A stretch of DNA of 64,000 bases from Acanthamoeba sp. SK_2022b (GCA_027943245.1 JANDJZ010000279.1:1-64000); one strand, 5' to 3'; counted from the stretch's first letter, positions 55,669 through 64,000 are shown. Notes: generated from the letters alone by a model not told the origin. Translations and numbers: made by a program.

Positions 55669-56586
55669 ATGAATGCGCTGTTGTACCTCGCCGTGGTGCT
55701 GATTTGGGGCACCACCTGGATTGCGATCACCCTGCAACAGGAAGGGCCGGTGGCCATTCCCGTATCGATCGCTTACCGCTTCGCCATTTCCGCCGCGGTG
55801 ATGTTCGCCGTGCTGCTGCTAACGCGCCGCCTGCGCCGCCTCGCTCCGCGCGATCATCTGTTCTGCGTGCTGCAGGGCTGCTGCGTGTTCGGCTTCAACT
55901 TCTTCTGCTTCTACCATGCGGCGGCCTACATCAGCAGCGCGCTGGAATCGGTGATCTTCTCGATGGCGGTACTGTTCAACGCCCTCAACAGCCTGCTGTT
56001 TTTCCGCCAGCGCCCCAGCCCCAACCTGCTGCCGGCGGCGCTGCTGGGGTTGACCGGCATCGTGGCGCTGTTTTGGCAAGATCTGGCCGCCACCCGCATG
56101 GCGCCGGAGCTGCTCAAAGGCATCGGCCTGAGCGCGCTCGGCACCTACGGCTTCTCGCTGGGCAACATGATCAGCACGCGCCATCAGCGCCGCGGGCTGG
56201 ATATCTTTTCCACCAACACCTACGCCATGACCTACGGCGCGCTGTTGATGGCGCTGATCGCCTTGGCGCAGGGCGCCTCGTTCCAGATGGAACACAGCAG
56301 CCGCTATATCGGCTCCCTGCTGTACCTGGCGATTTTCGGATCGGTGATCGCCTTCGCCGCTTACTTCAGCCTGCTCGGCCGCATCGGCGCCGGCGCGGCG
56401 GCCTACAGCACCCTGCTGTTCCCGCTGGTGGCGCTGACCATCTCAACGATCTACGAAGGCTATCAGTGGCACTTCAACGCCGTGCTGGGCCTGTGCCTGA
56501 TCCTGCTGGGCAACCTGGTGATGTTCGCCAAGCCGGGGCTGAAATGGCGACGGGCGGGTATCTCAAAACAAAACTCAACCCTTTGA
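55669..56586 (+). CDS. EamA-domain DMT-superfamily exporter
   Basis: A 305-residue inner-membrane protein with ten helices in two EamA repeats. The first begins YLAVVLIWGTTWIAI and contains RFAISAAVMF; the second begins GIGLSALGTYGFSLGNM. Typical substrates are amino acids or metabolites for export. ATG at 55669 follows CGGAGTAAC; the longer frame from 55480 is antisense to the AraC leader. It is divergent from the AraC regulator. Confidence 0.9.
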   Translation: MNALLYLAVVLIWGTTWIAITLQQEGPVAIPVSIAYRFAISAAVMFAVLLLTRRLRRLAPRDHLFCVLQGCCVFGFNFFCFYHAAAYISSALESVIFSMAVLFNALNSLLFFRQRPSPNLLPAALLGLTGIVALFWQDLAATRMAPELLKGIGLSALGTYGFSLGNMISTRHQRRGLDIFSTNTYAMTYGALLMALIALAQGASFQMEHSSRYIGSLLYLAIFGSVIAFAAYFSLLGRIGAGAAAYSTLLFPLVALTISTIYEGYQWHFNAVLGLCLILLGNLVMFAKPGLKWRRAGISKQNSTL

Positions 56587-56640
56587 AGCCATTGGCGAAT
56601 ATCGTTATCATCAGGTTTTGTTGATAACGGATGATGGCCA

Positions 56641-57537
56641 ATGCTCAGAAGTGATGATGTGACACCCCGCGCCTACAAACAGGTGGACGTGTTTACCCGT
56701 ACGCCGCTGCAGGGCAACCCCGTGGCGGTGGTACTGGAGGCCGAGGGGCTGAGCAGCGCGCAGATGCTGGCATTGGCCCGTTGGACCAACCTTTCGGAAA
56801 CCACCTTTGTACTTAAACCGACGCACCCGGCGGCGGATTATAAGGTGCGCATTTTCACCACCGAAAAAGAGCTGCCCTTCGCCGGCCACCCAACGCTGGG
56901 CACCGCCCACGCCCTGCTGGAAGCCGGATTGACGCCCAAACGGCCTGGAACGGTGATGCAGGAATGCGGCGTCGGCCTGGTGGCGGTCAATATCCAGCCG
57001 GAAGGCATATTGGCGTTCGCCGCACCCGAAGTTGAGTTTCGCCCAATGGCGGCTGAGGAAACAGAACGGCTGATGGCCGCTTTACGGCCCGCGGTGATTG
57101 AAGGAGGTCCCCTGCCGGTGATTGCCGAGATGGGCATTCGCTGGCTGATGGTGCGCCTGCCGGACGCACCATCCTGCCTGGCGGTAACGCCGGATCAGGC
57201 CACGATTAAACGCCTGCAAACGGCGTGTGATGTGGATGGCGTGGTGATCTATGGCGCCTGCTCCGCAACCGAACCGGCCGATTACGAAATGCGCGCGTTT
57301 ATGGTGGAATGCGGCGTTTTGATTGAAGATCCGGTGACCGGCAGCGCCAACGCCTGTCTGGCGCGCTTGCTGCAGGCCAGCCGCTTCCCCGACGGCGGCC
57401 AGACCGCACAGGGCTACCAGGTGCGCCAGGGCACCCAACTGAAGCGAGATGGCCGCGTGAGCGTGCGTTTTATTGACGGCGAACCCTGGATCGGCGGGCA
57501 CTGTCGCACCCTGATTAATGGTACATTGGGTATTTAG
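56641..57537 (+). CDS. PhzF-family isomerase-like protein
   Basis: A 298-residue protein of the PhzF/DapF-like fold with GNPVAVVLEAEGL, SETTFVL (the catalytic Glu region), FAGHPTLGTAHALL and EDPVTGSANACLARLL. Family members include PhzF, an isomerase in phenazine synthesis, but most are isolated enzymes of unknown substrate; no phenazine genes are nearby. It is the last gene before the Rhs locus. Confidence 0.92.
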   Translation: MLRSDDVTPRAYKQVDVFTRTPLQGNPVAVVLEAEGLSSAQMLALARWTNLSETTFVLKPTHPAADYKVRIFTTEKELPFAGHPTLGTAHALLEAGLTPKRPGTVMQECGVGLVAVNIQPEGILAFAAPEVEFRPMAAEETERLMAALRPAVIEGGPLPVIAEMGIRWLMVRLPDAPSCLAVTPDQATIKRLQTACDVDGVVIYGACSATEPADYEMRAFMVECGVLIEDPVTGSANACLARLLQASRFPDGGQTAQGYQVRQGTQLKRDGRVSVRFIDGEPWIGGHCRTLINGTLGI

Positions 57538-57605
57538 TTTGGGGGATGTAGGATAAGGAAGGCGTTGGACATTTGGAGGGATGTTTGACCCTATCGGATC
57601 GCGAT

Positions 57606-57758
57606 TCATGAATTGCTAAAAACAAAGCTTTCCTCTGACAAGTTATGTTCTTTCCTATGTTGCACTTCCCAGGCAAAGTAGCCATCAGGCTGTTTGGATT
57701 CTACACCTTTCAGCCAATACTGTTCACCATAAGCTATCTTTTTCAAACATGTTAATAA
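57606..57758 (-). pseudogene. Remnant of a small (immunity-like?) gene
   Basis: An open frame of 50 codons without a usable start encodes a protein-like C-terminal segment (AYGEQYWLKGVES, FAWEVQHRKEH) ending at 57606. It follows a decayed Rhs core fragment, which is where an orphan immunity gene would be expected. The family is unknown. The rest of 57538-57976 is AT-rich; another short frame (57904-57972) ends in TMSVGFKL. Confidence 0.4.
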
Positions 57759-57780
57759 TTACCCGCCTAAGCTATAAATT

Positions 57781-57821
57781 GTATCACTTACTTCCAATAA
57801 CGCACTGTTCAAATTAGTGTG
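57781..57821 (-). pseudogene. Decayed Rhs core fragment
   Basis: Read on the minus strand this encodes HTNLNSALLEVSDT, clearly derived from the Rhs core HTDLNSAPLEVTDA repeated four times elsewhere in the window. It has many AT-biased substitutions and a stop soon after. It is the oldest-looking of the Rhs fragments. Confidence 0.6.
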
Positions 57822-57976
57822 AATTTGAAAACCATTACTTCCAACGGAAGCCAGAAACCATTAATTTACGGGCTTATCACTTACAACGAAAATAATAATA
57901 TCATTAAAGTTTAAAACCCACAGACATAGTAAATGTCGGGGCAGGCATTAATCCACCGACCTTACCATGAAAATAA

Positions 57977-58339
57977 TTACATACGTAAATTGTAAAGATT
58001 TTTTCCTTCTTCATCCATATCCAGACTGCCAAGCGCACCTAGGTCTAAGCTATATATCTTATCACTACCATCACTTAGGTTTATAAAATAACCCAAATCA
58101 CCATCCTGCCCTATCAATAAAAACTCAGGTACCGAGTCTTGAATAGCATATGTATCATTACGCTCAACTAGATCTTTATAATTAAAGATATAGATGGCCT
58201 CTCCATTTTTCTTTGTGAATTCATATGCGTCAGAATCACCCACTTCCTCCGATAAAAATTTCTTATATAACACAGGGAATTTACACCCCATATCACTCTC
58301 TATTTTACCGAGCACTTTTAAAACATCATCTTTATTCAC
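57977..58339 (-). CDS. SMI1/KNR4-family immunity protein
   Basis: A 120-residue SMI1/KNR4 (SUKH) protein: short N-terminal helix, then GCKFPVLYKKFLSEEVGDSD, IYIFNYKDLVERND, EFLLIGQDGDLGYFINL and a final strand (motifs quoted separately). SUKH proteins are common immunity proteins against Rhs and CDI nuclease toxins. The start is GTG at 58339 with a perfect GGAGG. Its AT content is far above the flanking Rhs core. It lies just downstream of Rhs fragment 3, whose toxin tip is missing, so it is an orphan immunity gene. Confidence 0.85.
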   Translation of the reverse strand: MNKDDVLKVLGKIESDMGCKFPVLYKKFLSEEVGDSDAYEFTKKNGEAIYIFNYKDLVERNDTYAIQDSVPEFLLIGQDGDLGYFINLSDGSDKIYSLDLGALGSLDMDEEGKNLYNLRM

Positions 58340-58376
58340 AAAAACCTCCGCATGAAAAATAAAGTCTAGATATCAG

Positions 58377-58566
58377 CCGCGTCGGTCACTTCCAGCGGCG
58401 CGCTGTTCAGATCGGTGTGATACCAGTAAATATCTGCCGAGCGGCTGTCGCCCGCCTGCTCCAGCGCCGCCAGTGGGCTCCACGGGCTGGCCGGATCGTA
58501 GCTCCAGCTGCGGCGGCTGCCGTCGTCGCGCTGCTCCTGCAGCAACCGGTAGCCCTGCCACAGGAA
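58377..58566 (-). pseudogene. Rhs core fragment 3
   Basis: A 190-base piece of Rhs core (FLWQGYRLLQEQRDDGSRR through HTDLNSAPLEVTDAA), nearly identical to the intact gene at 61590-64000. It starts and ends abruptly inside the core and is followed at once by AT-rich sequence and a stop. It has no toxin tip and no signal for translation. It marks a recombination scar. Confidence 0.85.
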
Positions 58567-58645
58567 GCATGTAAATAACTGAAGTCGCCCTGCCAATTAA
58601 GAATCACCTTAATATCCTAGCGAGGATATATAACGACCTTTCCCT

Positions 58646-59136
58646 TTGCCCGGTGTAGCGCAACGGCTGCTGGTATTGCGCGCCCTGCCGCTTCGCCGCG
58701 CCGGCCACCGTCTGGCCCTGCAGCTTGCCGAAGGTGTCGTATTGCCCGGACCAGCACAGGTTGCCCGCCGCGTCGGTAACCTCCAGCGGTGCGCTGTTCA
58801 GATCGGTGTGATACCAGTAAATATCTGCCGAGCGGCTGTCGCCCGCCTGCTCCAGCGCCGCCAGCGGGCTCCACGGGCTGGCCGGATCGTAGCTCCACTG
58901 CGGCGGCTGCCGTCGTCGCGCTGTTCTTGCAGCAACCGGTAGCCCTGCCACAGGAAACGGGTCGTCTGTTCGGTTTTGCCCTTGTAGCGCACCGCCTTGC
59001 GGCTGCGGCGGCCCAGCGCGTCGTAATGATACTGCGCCTCGAATTCGCCCTGCGGGCCGCGGCCGTGCGCCTGCACCTGCCGGTTGTCGGCGATCTGCAC
59101 CAATGGCAGGTACGCGTTGATGTCGTTCTGTGGGTG
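58646..59136 (-). pseudogene. Rhs core fragment 2 (frameshifted)
   Basis: Begins near QNDINAYLPLVQIADNR and continues through the core to PLRYTGQ, where homology ends before the DPIGLRGG block, so no toxin tip is attached. One base is missing at about 58897 (AGCTCCACTGC versus AGCTCCAGCTGC in the other copies), which shifts the frame. Compared with the intact gene, the stretch between the two ADNRL repeats has been lost. The following residues to 58604 are unrelated. Confidence 0.85.
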
Positions 59137-59207
59137 TAGGTAAAAACACCCAGAGGACCAGTTTCGTTATTGCTCTTTTATTTTATTTTTAAAGAGCATA
59201 AATATAT

Positions 59208-59753
59208 TCAAAAATCTAAAACGACTTTCTTTACCCCTGATATATCAGGTTCTTCCTTATCAATTTCAAGGCGGAAAATGAAATCTTTCAAATCGTAAGC
59301 AGCTAGTGACAACCCTGATATTACTTGATTTTCATCATATAAAGGGTCTGCCTCATGATCCCAGAACCAGATTTGTCCAACCATTTTCCCCGTTAGGCAA
59401 AGACATATTTGATTACCACCATCTGATGATGCTATGGGTAACCATTGGCTCCCAAGATCATCGTTATACATTTCAATGAACTCAAAGACATCCCCCTCTC
59501 CCTCTGAATTACTTAATCCATAGAAATACTCCAGTGAATCATATCCATCTTTACTTGCCCAAGGAGAGGCTTCAACTCCTTTATAAACGATTAAAGAGTC
59601 AAACTCAGCTCCCTGGCTAAAGTTAACCAAAAAATCACAATATTCACTCGGTAAAGCACCAGAGTAATTTTCAAGTTTCTTGAATAAAGGGTTATCTACC
59701 CCATTCGATAGTTTACTCAGAGCAGCACCAAGTTTTTCTAGCTTTTTCAACAT
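59208..59753 (-). CDS. SMI1/KNR4-family immunity protein
   Basis: A 181-residue SUKH-type protein with LPSEYCDFLVNFSQGAEF, GYDSLEYFYGLSN, WLPIASSDGGNQICL and GQIWFWDHEADP, the typical SMI1/KNR4 signature. It is AT-rich relative to the Rhs core. The start ATG overlaps by 7 bases the end of the frame that continues beyond the stop of the adjoining displaced Rhs tip, the tight coupling expected of a toxin-immunity pair. It most likely neutralised that tip. Confidence 0.88.
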   Translation of the reverse strand: MLKKLEKLGAALSKLSNGVDNPLFKKLENYSGALPSEYCDFLVNFSQGAEFDSLIVYKGVEASPWASKDGYDSLEYFYGLSNSEGEGDVFEFIEMYNDDLGSQWLPIASSDGGNQICLCLTGKMVGQIWFWDHEADPLYDENQVISGLSLAAYDLKDFIFRLEIDKEEPDISGVKKVVLDF

Positions 59754-59893
59754 TTTTTTCCATTCCTCATATCTGATGCAGAGCCTATATGTGGTACATT
59801 TCCATGCAACCCACGAGGTACCAATATTATCTCTGTATTACTAAGATGGTATGGAGTTAGTTTATTTTTACGCAATAATTTTTGGGCAGCACT

Positions 59894-60688
59894 TTACGTA
59901 ATGCCCTTCTCTTTAGCTATTGCTTTGTATACTTTAGGGAAATCTTTTTCAGTGCCATCCAGAACACCATTTTCAAAAGTTATGCTTCCTTTTGACCATG
60001 GAGAAAAATCTGGCCGCCCATTAGAGAATGGTATTGGCTGATTATTTGTAACGGCATTTACCGCTGGCTTATAAGAATACCAATTACTTTCACCAGGAAC
60101 GCCATCCCAATGGCCATTTGTCCTCGGAATTCGAGTTCCAGATAACCCAAACGGATCCACCCACATCAGCGGGTTCGGCGCATACTGATAAAGGTTCAAC
60201 CCGCCGCGTAACCCTATCGGATCCTGCGTGGTGAAACGCCCCACCTCGGGTTCGTAGTAGCGGAACAGGTTGTAGTGCAGGCCGCTTTCGTCGTCCTGAT
60301 ATTGCCCGGCGTAGCGCAGCGGCTGCTGGTATTGCGCACCCTGCCGCTTCGCCGCGCCGGCCACCGTCTGGCCCTGCAGCTTGCCGAAGGTGTCGTATTG
60401 CCCGGACCAGCACAGGTTGCCCGCCGCGTCGGTCACTTCCAGCGGCGCGCTGTTCAGATCGGTGTGATACCAGTAGATATCCGCCGAGCGGCTGTCGCCC
60501 GCCTGCTCCAGCGCCGCCAGCGGGCTCCACGGGCTGGCCGGATCGTAGCTCCAGCTGCGGCGGCCCAGCGCATCGTAATGATACTGCGCCTCGAACTCGC
60601 CCTGCGGGCCGCGGCCATGCGCCTGCACCAGCCGGTTGTCGGCGATCGGCACCAACGGCAGGTGTGCGAGGATGTCGTTTTGCAGACT
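59894..60688 (-). pseudogene. Displaced Rhs C-terminal module with an interrupted nuclease-type tip
   Basis: The core begins near SLQNDILAHLP without its own start and runs to the end-of-core motif DPIGLRGGLNLYQYAPNP, VDPFGL. Two core segments present in the intact gene are missing in frame, at the ADNRL repeat and at GRRS/W. After VDPFGL an AT-rich tip of about 80 residues (GHWDGVPGESNWY, FSPWSKGSI) ends at a TAA (59894-59896). The same frame stays open beyond it to 59747, with TPYHLS and LVPRGLHG motifs suggestive of an HNH/Endo VII-type nuclease. The stop therefore seems to have cut off the catalytic end, so it should be inactive. Confidence 0.8.
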
Positions 60689-60776
60689 TATTAAACCAAT
60701 TCATTCTTATTTTTAAAGAACGCCTCGCTGAACCTAATTTTTTAGCATTAAATTATATTGTTTATCCCTCTCCTTC

Positions 60777-61100
60777 TCACAAGCCATTTTCATTTGAAAT
60801 TAGACGCTTCCATTTATCAAGACATCCCTCAAACTCATCTATACTCGAGACAATCATAGACTCCTCGGTGTACTCATTAAAAATCCCCACACCATTAGGT
60901 TTAATAGTTATAGTATGAGAGTTCCCCGTCCCCTCCCAAAATGGCAGAGTTCCAGAGCTTACAAGTTTACAAGCCTCAATAAACTCATTGACACCATAGA
61001 CACTTCTTTGGATATCATCCTTTAAAAAGTCAATCAGTATCCTAAAATCACCATCAGCTTCTATAGATGGATAACCGTCATCACAGATAAAAAACCTCAT
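60777..61100 (-). CDS. Orphan CdiI_2-like immunity protein
   Basis: A 107-residue acidic protein with MRFFICDDGYPSIEADGDF, then FWEGTGNSHTITI, NGVGIFNEYTEES and a C-terminal helix with LDKWKRLI. This pattern resembles the CdiI_2/YacL-type immunity family, though I am not certain. It has an excellent GGAGG before the ATG and AT-rich codon use. No toxin of its own is adjacent: upstream is the immunity gene of the intact Rhs, downstream a displaced Rhs module. Confidence 0.6.
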   Translation of the reverse strand: MRFFICDDGYPSIEADGDFRILIDFLKDDIQRSVYGVNEFIEACKLVSSGTLPFWEGTGNSHTITIKPNGVGIFNEYTEESMIVSSIDEFEGCLDKWKRLISNENGL

Positions 61101-61152
61101 GACAATCCTCCATGTTCTTTATTTCCTCATTCAATTCCCGCACACTCAGCAA

Positions 61153-61587
61153 TCAAACTATCACCATTTCCTCAGGTTTTAGCACATTGACCTTCAGTCG
61201 GAATCCAGCACTTGAATCTATGACAACCGTTGAATCATGTAAAATGGTTGCAGAAACGAAGGGGTTGGAGTTTTCCGAGTAAATAACCCAAATTAGTTTT
61301 TCTTCGCGATCCAAATAAGCGATAAAACCTTCTGAACCATAACTCCCCTCCCCTAAGCATAAGTATCCACCACAACTCAAATCAATTTTTTTTATTACAT
61401 CAATAGTAGTAATCTCATCTTTATTTTTTTCATAGAACTCACAAAAATCGAAACATCCCGATTTAGATACTTTAGGCGTGGGGTAGGATATGATATCGAT
61501 CAGCTCAGCCCTACCATCTGAAAAATAAAGAGCATTTTTAATCGGTAATTCACCAGCTTCCCACAGTTCAGTAATTACATTCTTCAT
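61153..61587 (-). CDS. Candidate immunity protein of the intact Rhs
   Basis: A 144-residue AT-rich protein that I cannot place in a named family. It shows SDGRAELIDIISYPTP, SGCFDFCEFYEKN, GGYLCLGEGSYGSEGF and a C-terminal all-beta stretch. ATG at 61587 lies 2 bases past the Rhs stop, with AAGAGG upstream; a GTG at 61599 is also in frame. Position alone makes it the likely cognate immunity gene of the ParB-like tip. Confidence 0.65.
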   Translation of the reverse strand: MKNVITELWEAGELPIKNALYFSDGRAELIDIISYPTPKVSKSGCFDFCEFYEKNKDEITTIDVIKKIDLSCGGYLCLGEGSYGSEGFIAYLDREEKLIWVIYSENSNPFVSATILHDSTVVIDSSAGFRLKVNVLKPEEMVIV

Positions 61588-61589
61588 TT

Positions 61590-64000
61590 TTATGGACACC
61601 TCTTAGGTCGGCTATTGAGCCCTTTATCCGGAACCACACCGCCAGCTTTAACATTTCTGCGGTCTTTGAAACGCTCTTGGAATTTTTGCTGCCATGTTTT
61701 TCCTGTCGTAGATGAAGGATGAACAGCATTAGGGTCAACACGTTGAACAGCAACTTTTTCTACACCTGCTTCCAAAGCAGCATCTAACCTTCTATTATCA
61801 TATGTGACTAATTGGCCATCAACCTCTAATACATTTAGAGGAGAACGCCCCCAATCCCACTCTCCTTTTTTCATGATCTCGGCATAATCATTTGCAGATA
61901 TTGTTCTCTGTGAGAAATTGATATCTGATGGATTAACCCATTCAATACTCAACCCAAACGGATCCACCCACATCAGCGGGTTCGGCGCATACTGATACAG
62001 GTTCAACCCACCGCGTAACCCTATCGGATCCTGCGTGGTAAAACGCCCCACCTCGGGTTCGTAGTAGCGGAACAGGTTGTAGTGCAGGCCGCTTTCGTCG
62101 TCCTGATATTGCCCGGCGTAGCGCAGCGGCTGCTGGTATTGCGCACCCTGCCGCTGCGCTGCGCCGTCTACCGTCTGGCCCTGCAGCTTGCCGAAGGTGT
62201 CGTATTGCCCGGACCAGCACAGGTTGCCCGCCGCGTCGGTCACCTCCAGCGGTGCGCTGTTCAGATCGGTGTGATACCAGTAAATATCCGCCGAGCGGCT
62301 GTCGCCCGCCTGCTCCAGCGCCGCCAGCGGGCTCCACGGGCTGGCCGGATCGTAGCTCCAGCTGCGGCGGCTGCCGTCGTCGCGCTGCTCCTGCAACAAC
62401 CGGTAACCCTGCCACAGGAAACGGGTCGTCTGTTCGGTTTTACCCTTGTAGCGCACCGCCTTGCGGCTGCGGCGGCCCAGCGCGTCGTAATGGTACTGCG
62501 CCTCGAACTCGCCCTGCGGGCCGCGGCCGTGCGCCTGCACCAGCCGGTTGTCGGCGTCGTAGCGGTAGTGCTGTTCGTACAGGCCGTTGCGCCGGCTGAT
62601 CAGGTTGCCCCAGGCGTCGTAACGGTAAAACAGTTTTTGCCAGTGCGTCAGCCGGTTATCGGCGATCGGCGCCAGCGGCAGGTGCGCGTCGATGTCGCTC
62701 TGCGGGCTGCGTTCGCCCAGCAGGTTATCCGCCAGATCGTACACCAGCCGCGCGCCCGGTTTGCCCTGATTGGGCTCGCGGTGTTGCAGCAGGCGGCCTT
62801 CGGCGTCGTAACCGTAGTGCACTTCGCCGCGCAGCGCGTCGCTCACTCCGGCCAGCTCGCCGCGGCCGGTATAGCGATAAGCGCGCCACAGCACGCCGTC
62901 TTCCGGCCGGGTCAGTTTGTCGTGGCCGAAGGCGCTGCTCTGCCAGCTGCGGCGGCCCATGGCGTCGTAACGCCGCTGCTGCTGCAGCGCACCCTGGCTG
63001 CGGCCGGTTTCCCGGTGCAGGCGATCGCGGGTGAATTCGCTCACCACCTGCTGGTTGAATTTAATGGCGCTGGCGTGGCCGGAGCCGTAATACAGCCACT
63101 GCAGGCGATCGCCCTGCGGCAGCGTCAGCGTCTGCAGGTTGGCCAACGCATCCCACTGGTATTGCAGCTCGCCATTCACGCCCTGCTCGCCGAGCAGCCG
63201 CCCGGCGGCGTCATAGCGCATCTGCACGCTGTCCGGCTCGATGCCCAGCGCCGCGCCGCTCGCCGTCGGCAGGCGGTTCAGCTCGCGCAGCCGCCCCATG
63301 GCGTCGAAGCGGTAATGCCATTCCGCGCTGGCGTTGCCGCGCCAGACCAGCTGCCCGGCCTCGTCGAAGCGGAAGCGCTGTTCGCGCTGCGTCAGCTCAC
63401 CCGCGCTGCCCGGCAGGCCGACCTCGCGGTGCTCCTCCAGCAGCCCGGCCGCGCCGTAGCAATAATAGTGGCGAGTGTCGTCCGGGCGCTCTTCGGCCAG
63501 CACGCGGCCCACCGCATCGTAGCTGAAGCGGTATTCGCCGCCGTTGCCGTTCTCCAGCCGCGTCAGCCAGCCCTGCGGGCTGTAGTGATAGCGCCGGGTG
63601 CGGTTAATGCGATCGGTGATGCTGACCGGCAGCCCCAGGGCGTTGTACTGCCAGCGGGTCAGGCTGCCCAGCGCGTCCTGATGTTCTGCCAGCTGGCCGT
63701 GCGCATTCCAGTTAAAGCGCTCTTCGCCGCCGTCCGGGTGGATCAGGGTGTGCAGGCGCCCGCCGTTATCCCACCGGTAGCGCGTCTGGTGGCCTTCGGC
63801 ATCGGTCTGCGCCGTCAGTTGCCCCAGCGCATCGTAGGTATAAGCCGTCACGCTGCCGGAACAGTCGGTGTAGCGCGTCAGCTGGCCGCGGGCGTCCCAC
63901 TCCAGCTTCACCTCCCCGCCCAGCGCGTCGATCACACTAGCGGGCAGGCTCTCTTCGTCATCCGGATAGCGGTACAGCGTGGCATTGCCCAGGGCATCGA
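61590..64000 (-). CDS. rhs: Rhs-family polymorphic toxin with ParB-like tip (5' part beyond window)
   Basis: The frame is open to the right edge, so only the C-terminal 800 or so residues are seen. The core consists of YD repeats (RYDAxGR, YRYDADNRLVQAHG) and ends with the conserved DPIGLRGGLNLYQYAPNPL and VDPFGL cleavage region. The variable tip of about 115 residues starts IEWVNPSDINFSQRTIS and contains VLEVDGQLVTYDNRRLDAALEAG, the pattern of ParB/sulfiredoxin-fold domains, and ends in a basic stretch with PKRCP. It is predicted to be delivered by type VI secretion into competitor bacteria. The tip is AT-rich against a GC-rich core, as usual for exchanged tips. Confidence 0.92.
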   Translation of the reverse strand, partial: DALGNATLYRYPDDEESLPASVIDALGGEVKLEWDARGQLTRYTDCSGSVTAYTYDALGQLTAQTDAEGHQTRYRWDNGGRLHTLIHPDGGEERFNWNAHGQLAEHQDALGSLTRWQYNALGLPVSITDRINRTRRYHYSPQGWLTRLENGNGGEYRFSYDAVGRVLAEERPDDTRHYYCYGAAGLLEEHREVGLPGSAGELTQREQRFRFDEAGQLVWRGNASAEWHYRFDAMGRLRELNRLPTASGAALGIEPDSVQMRYDAAGRLLGEQGVNGELQYQWDALANLQTLTLPQGDRLQWLYYGSGHASAIKFNQQVVSEFTRDRLHRETGRSQGALQQQRRYDAMGRRSWQSSAFGHDKLTRPEDGVLWRAYRYTGRGELAGVSDALRGEVHYGYDAEGRLLQHREPNQGKPGARLVYDLADNLLGERSPQSDIDAHLPLAPIADNRLTHWQKLFYRYDAWGNLISRRNGLYEQHYRYDADNRLVQAHGRGPQGEFEAQYHYDALGRRSRKAVRYKGKTEQTTRFLWQGYRLLQEQRDDGSRRSWSYDPASPWSPLAALEQAGDSRSADIYWYHTDLNSAPLEVTDAAGNLCWSGQYDTFGKLQGQTVDGAAQRQGAQYQQPLRYAGQYQDDESGLHYNLFRYYEPEVGRFTTQDPIGLRGGLNLYQYAPNPLMWVDPFGLSIEWVNPSDINFSQRTISANDYAEIMKKGEWDWGRSPLNVLEVDGQLVTYDNRRLDAALEAGVEKVAVQRVDPNAVHPSSTTGKTWQQKFQERFKDRRNVKAGGVVPDKGLNSRPKRCP

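Noticed and set aside
57538..64000. Repeated segments as a CRISPR array or insertion sequence
   Set aside because: The repeats are pieces of Rhs core with variable length and spacing; no transposase, terminal inverted repeats or regular spacers were seen.

Overview
The window looks like chromosomal DNA of a Serratia species, close to S. marcescens. The evidence is a pqqCDEF block, a serralysin-type metalloprotease followed by its Inh inhibitor, enterobacterial genes (acrZ, osmB, yqhA, mdtG, adhP) and GC-rich coding sequence with steep third-position bias. This is inference from gene content; no rRNA, tRNA or CRISPR array was seen.

Layout. 1-4432: end of the pqq operon (pqqC partial, pqqD, pqqE, pqqF). 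4839-12670: a Rut-like catabolic cluster on the minus strand (DUF1185/AA_synth protein, alpha/beta hydrolase, flavin reductase with a degenerate Nudix-like tail, luciferase-like monooxygenase, aldehyde dehydrogenase, NCS1 transporter). It is divergent from a GntR/FCD regulator and a DUF1330 protein, with GGTATA-type operator repeats between. 12745-14597: serralysin-family protease and its inhibitor, with a hairpin between them. 15531-18521: an intact GGDEF-EAL protein and an MFS gene broken by an internal deletion. 18671-24302: a solute-binding protein, an AcoR-like sigma-54 activator, and a divergent aldehyde dehydrogenase with a textbook -24/-12 promoter, then adhP. 24499-28021: a sulfide-oxidation module (phosphatase-like/MBL persulfide dioxygenase fusion, TauE/SafE exporter, SQOR-type sulfide:quinone oxidoreductase).

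28149-46393: housekeeping and accessory singletons, including transporters, regulators, a stand-alone FabZ-like dehydratase, a spermidine-synthase-like protein, acrZ, osmB, a chemotaxis receptor and an outer-membrane barrel protein. 46466-50217: an unusual adjacent pair of full-length paralogues of PBP2 (MrdA) and PBP3 (FtsI), resembling the alternative PBP2/PBP3 of Salmonella. 50512-57537: MarR/mdtG with tandem operators, a Fur-box-preceded pair of secreted small proteins, AraC/VOC, a DMT exporter and a PhzF protein.

57538-64000: an Rhs polymorphic-toxin locus. A long Rhs gene enters from beyond the right edge and ends in a ParB-like tip with an adjoining candidate immunity gene. Downstream lies a chain of Rhs core fragments, shortened, frameshifted or decayed, each separated by AT-rich immunity-type genes (CdiI_2-like, two SMI1/KNR4). 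One displaced tip, apparently a nuclease type, is interrupted by an in-frame stop just before its SMI1 immunity gene.

The best candidates for something undescribed are the NCS1/Rut-like cluster, the paired alternative PBPs and the Rhs cassette array.
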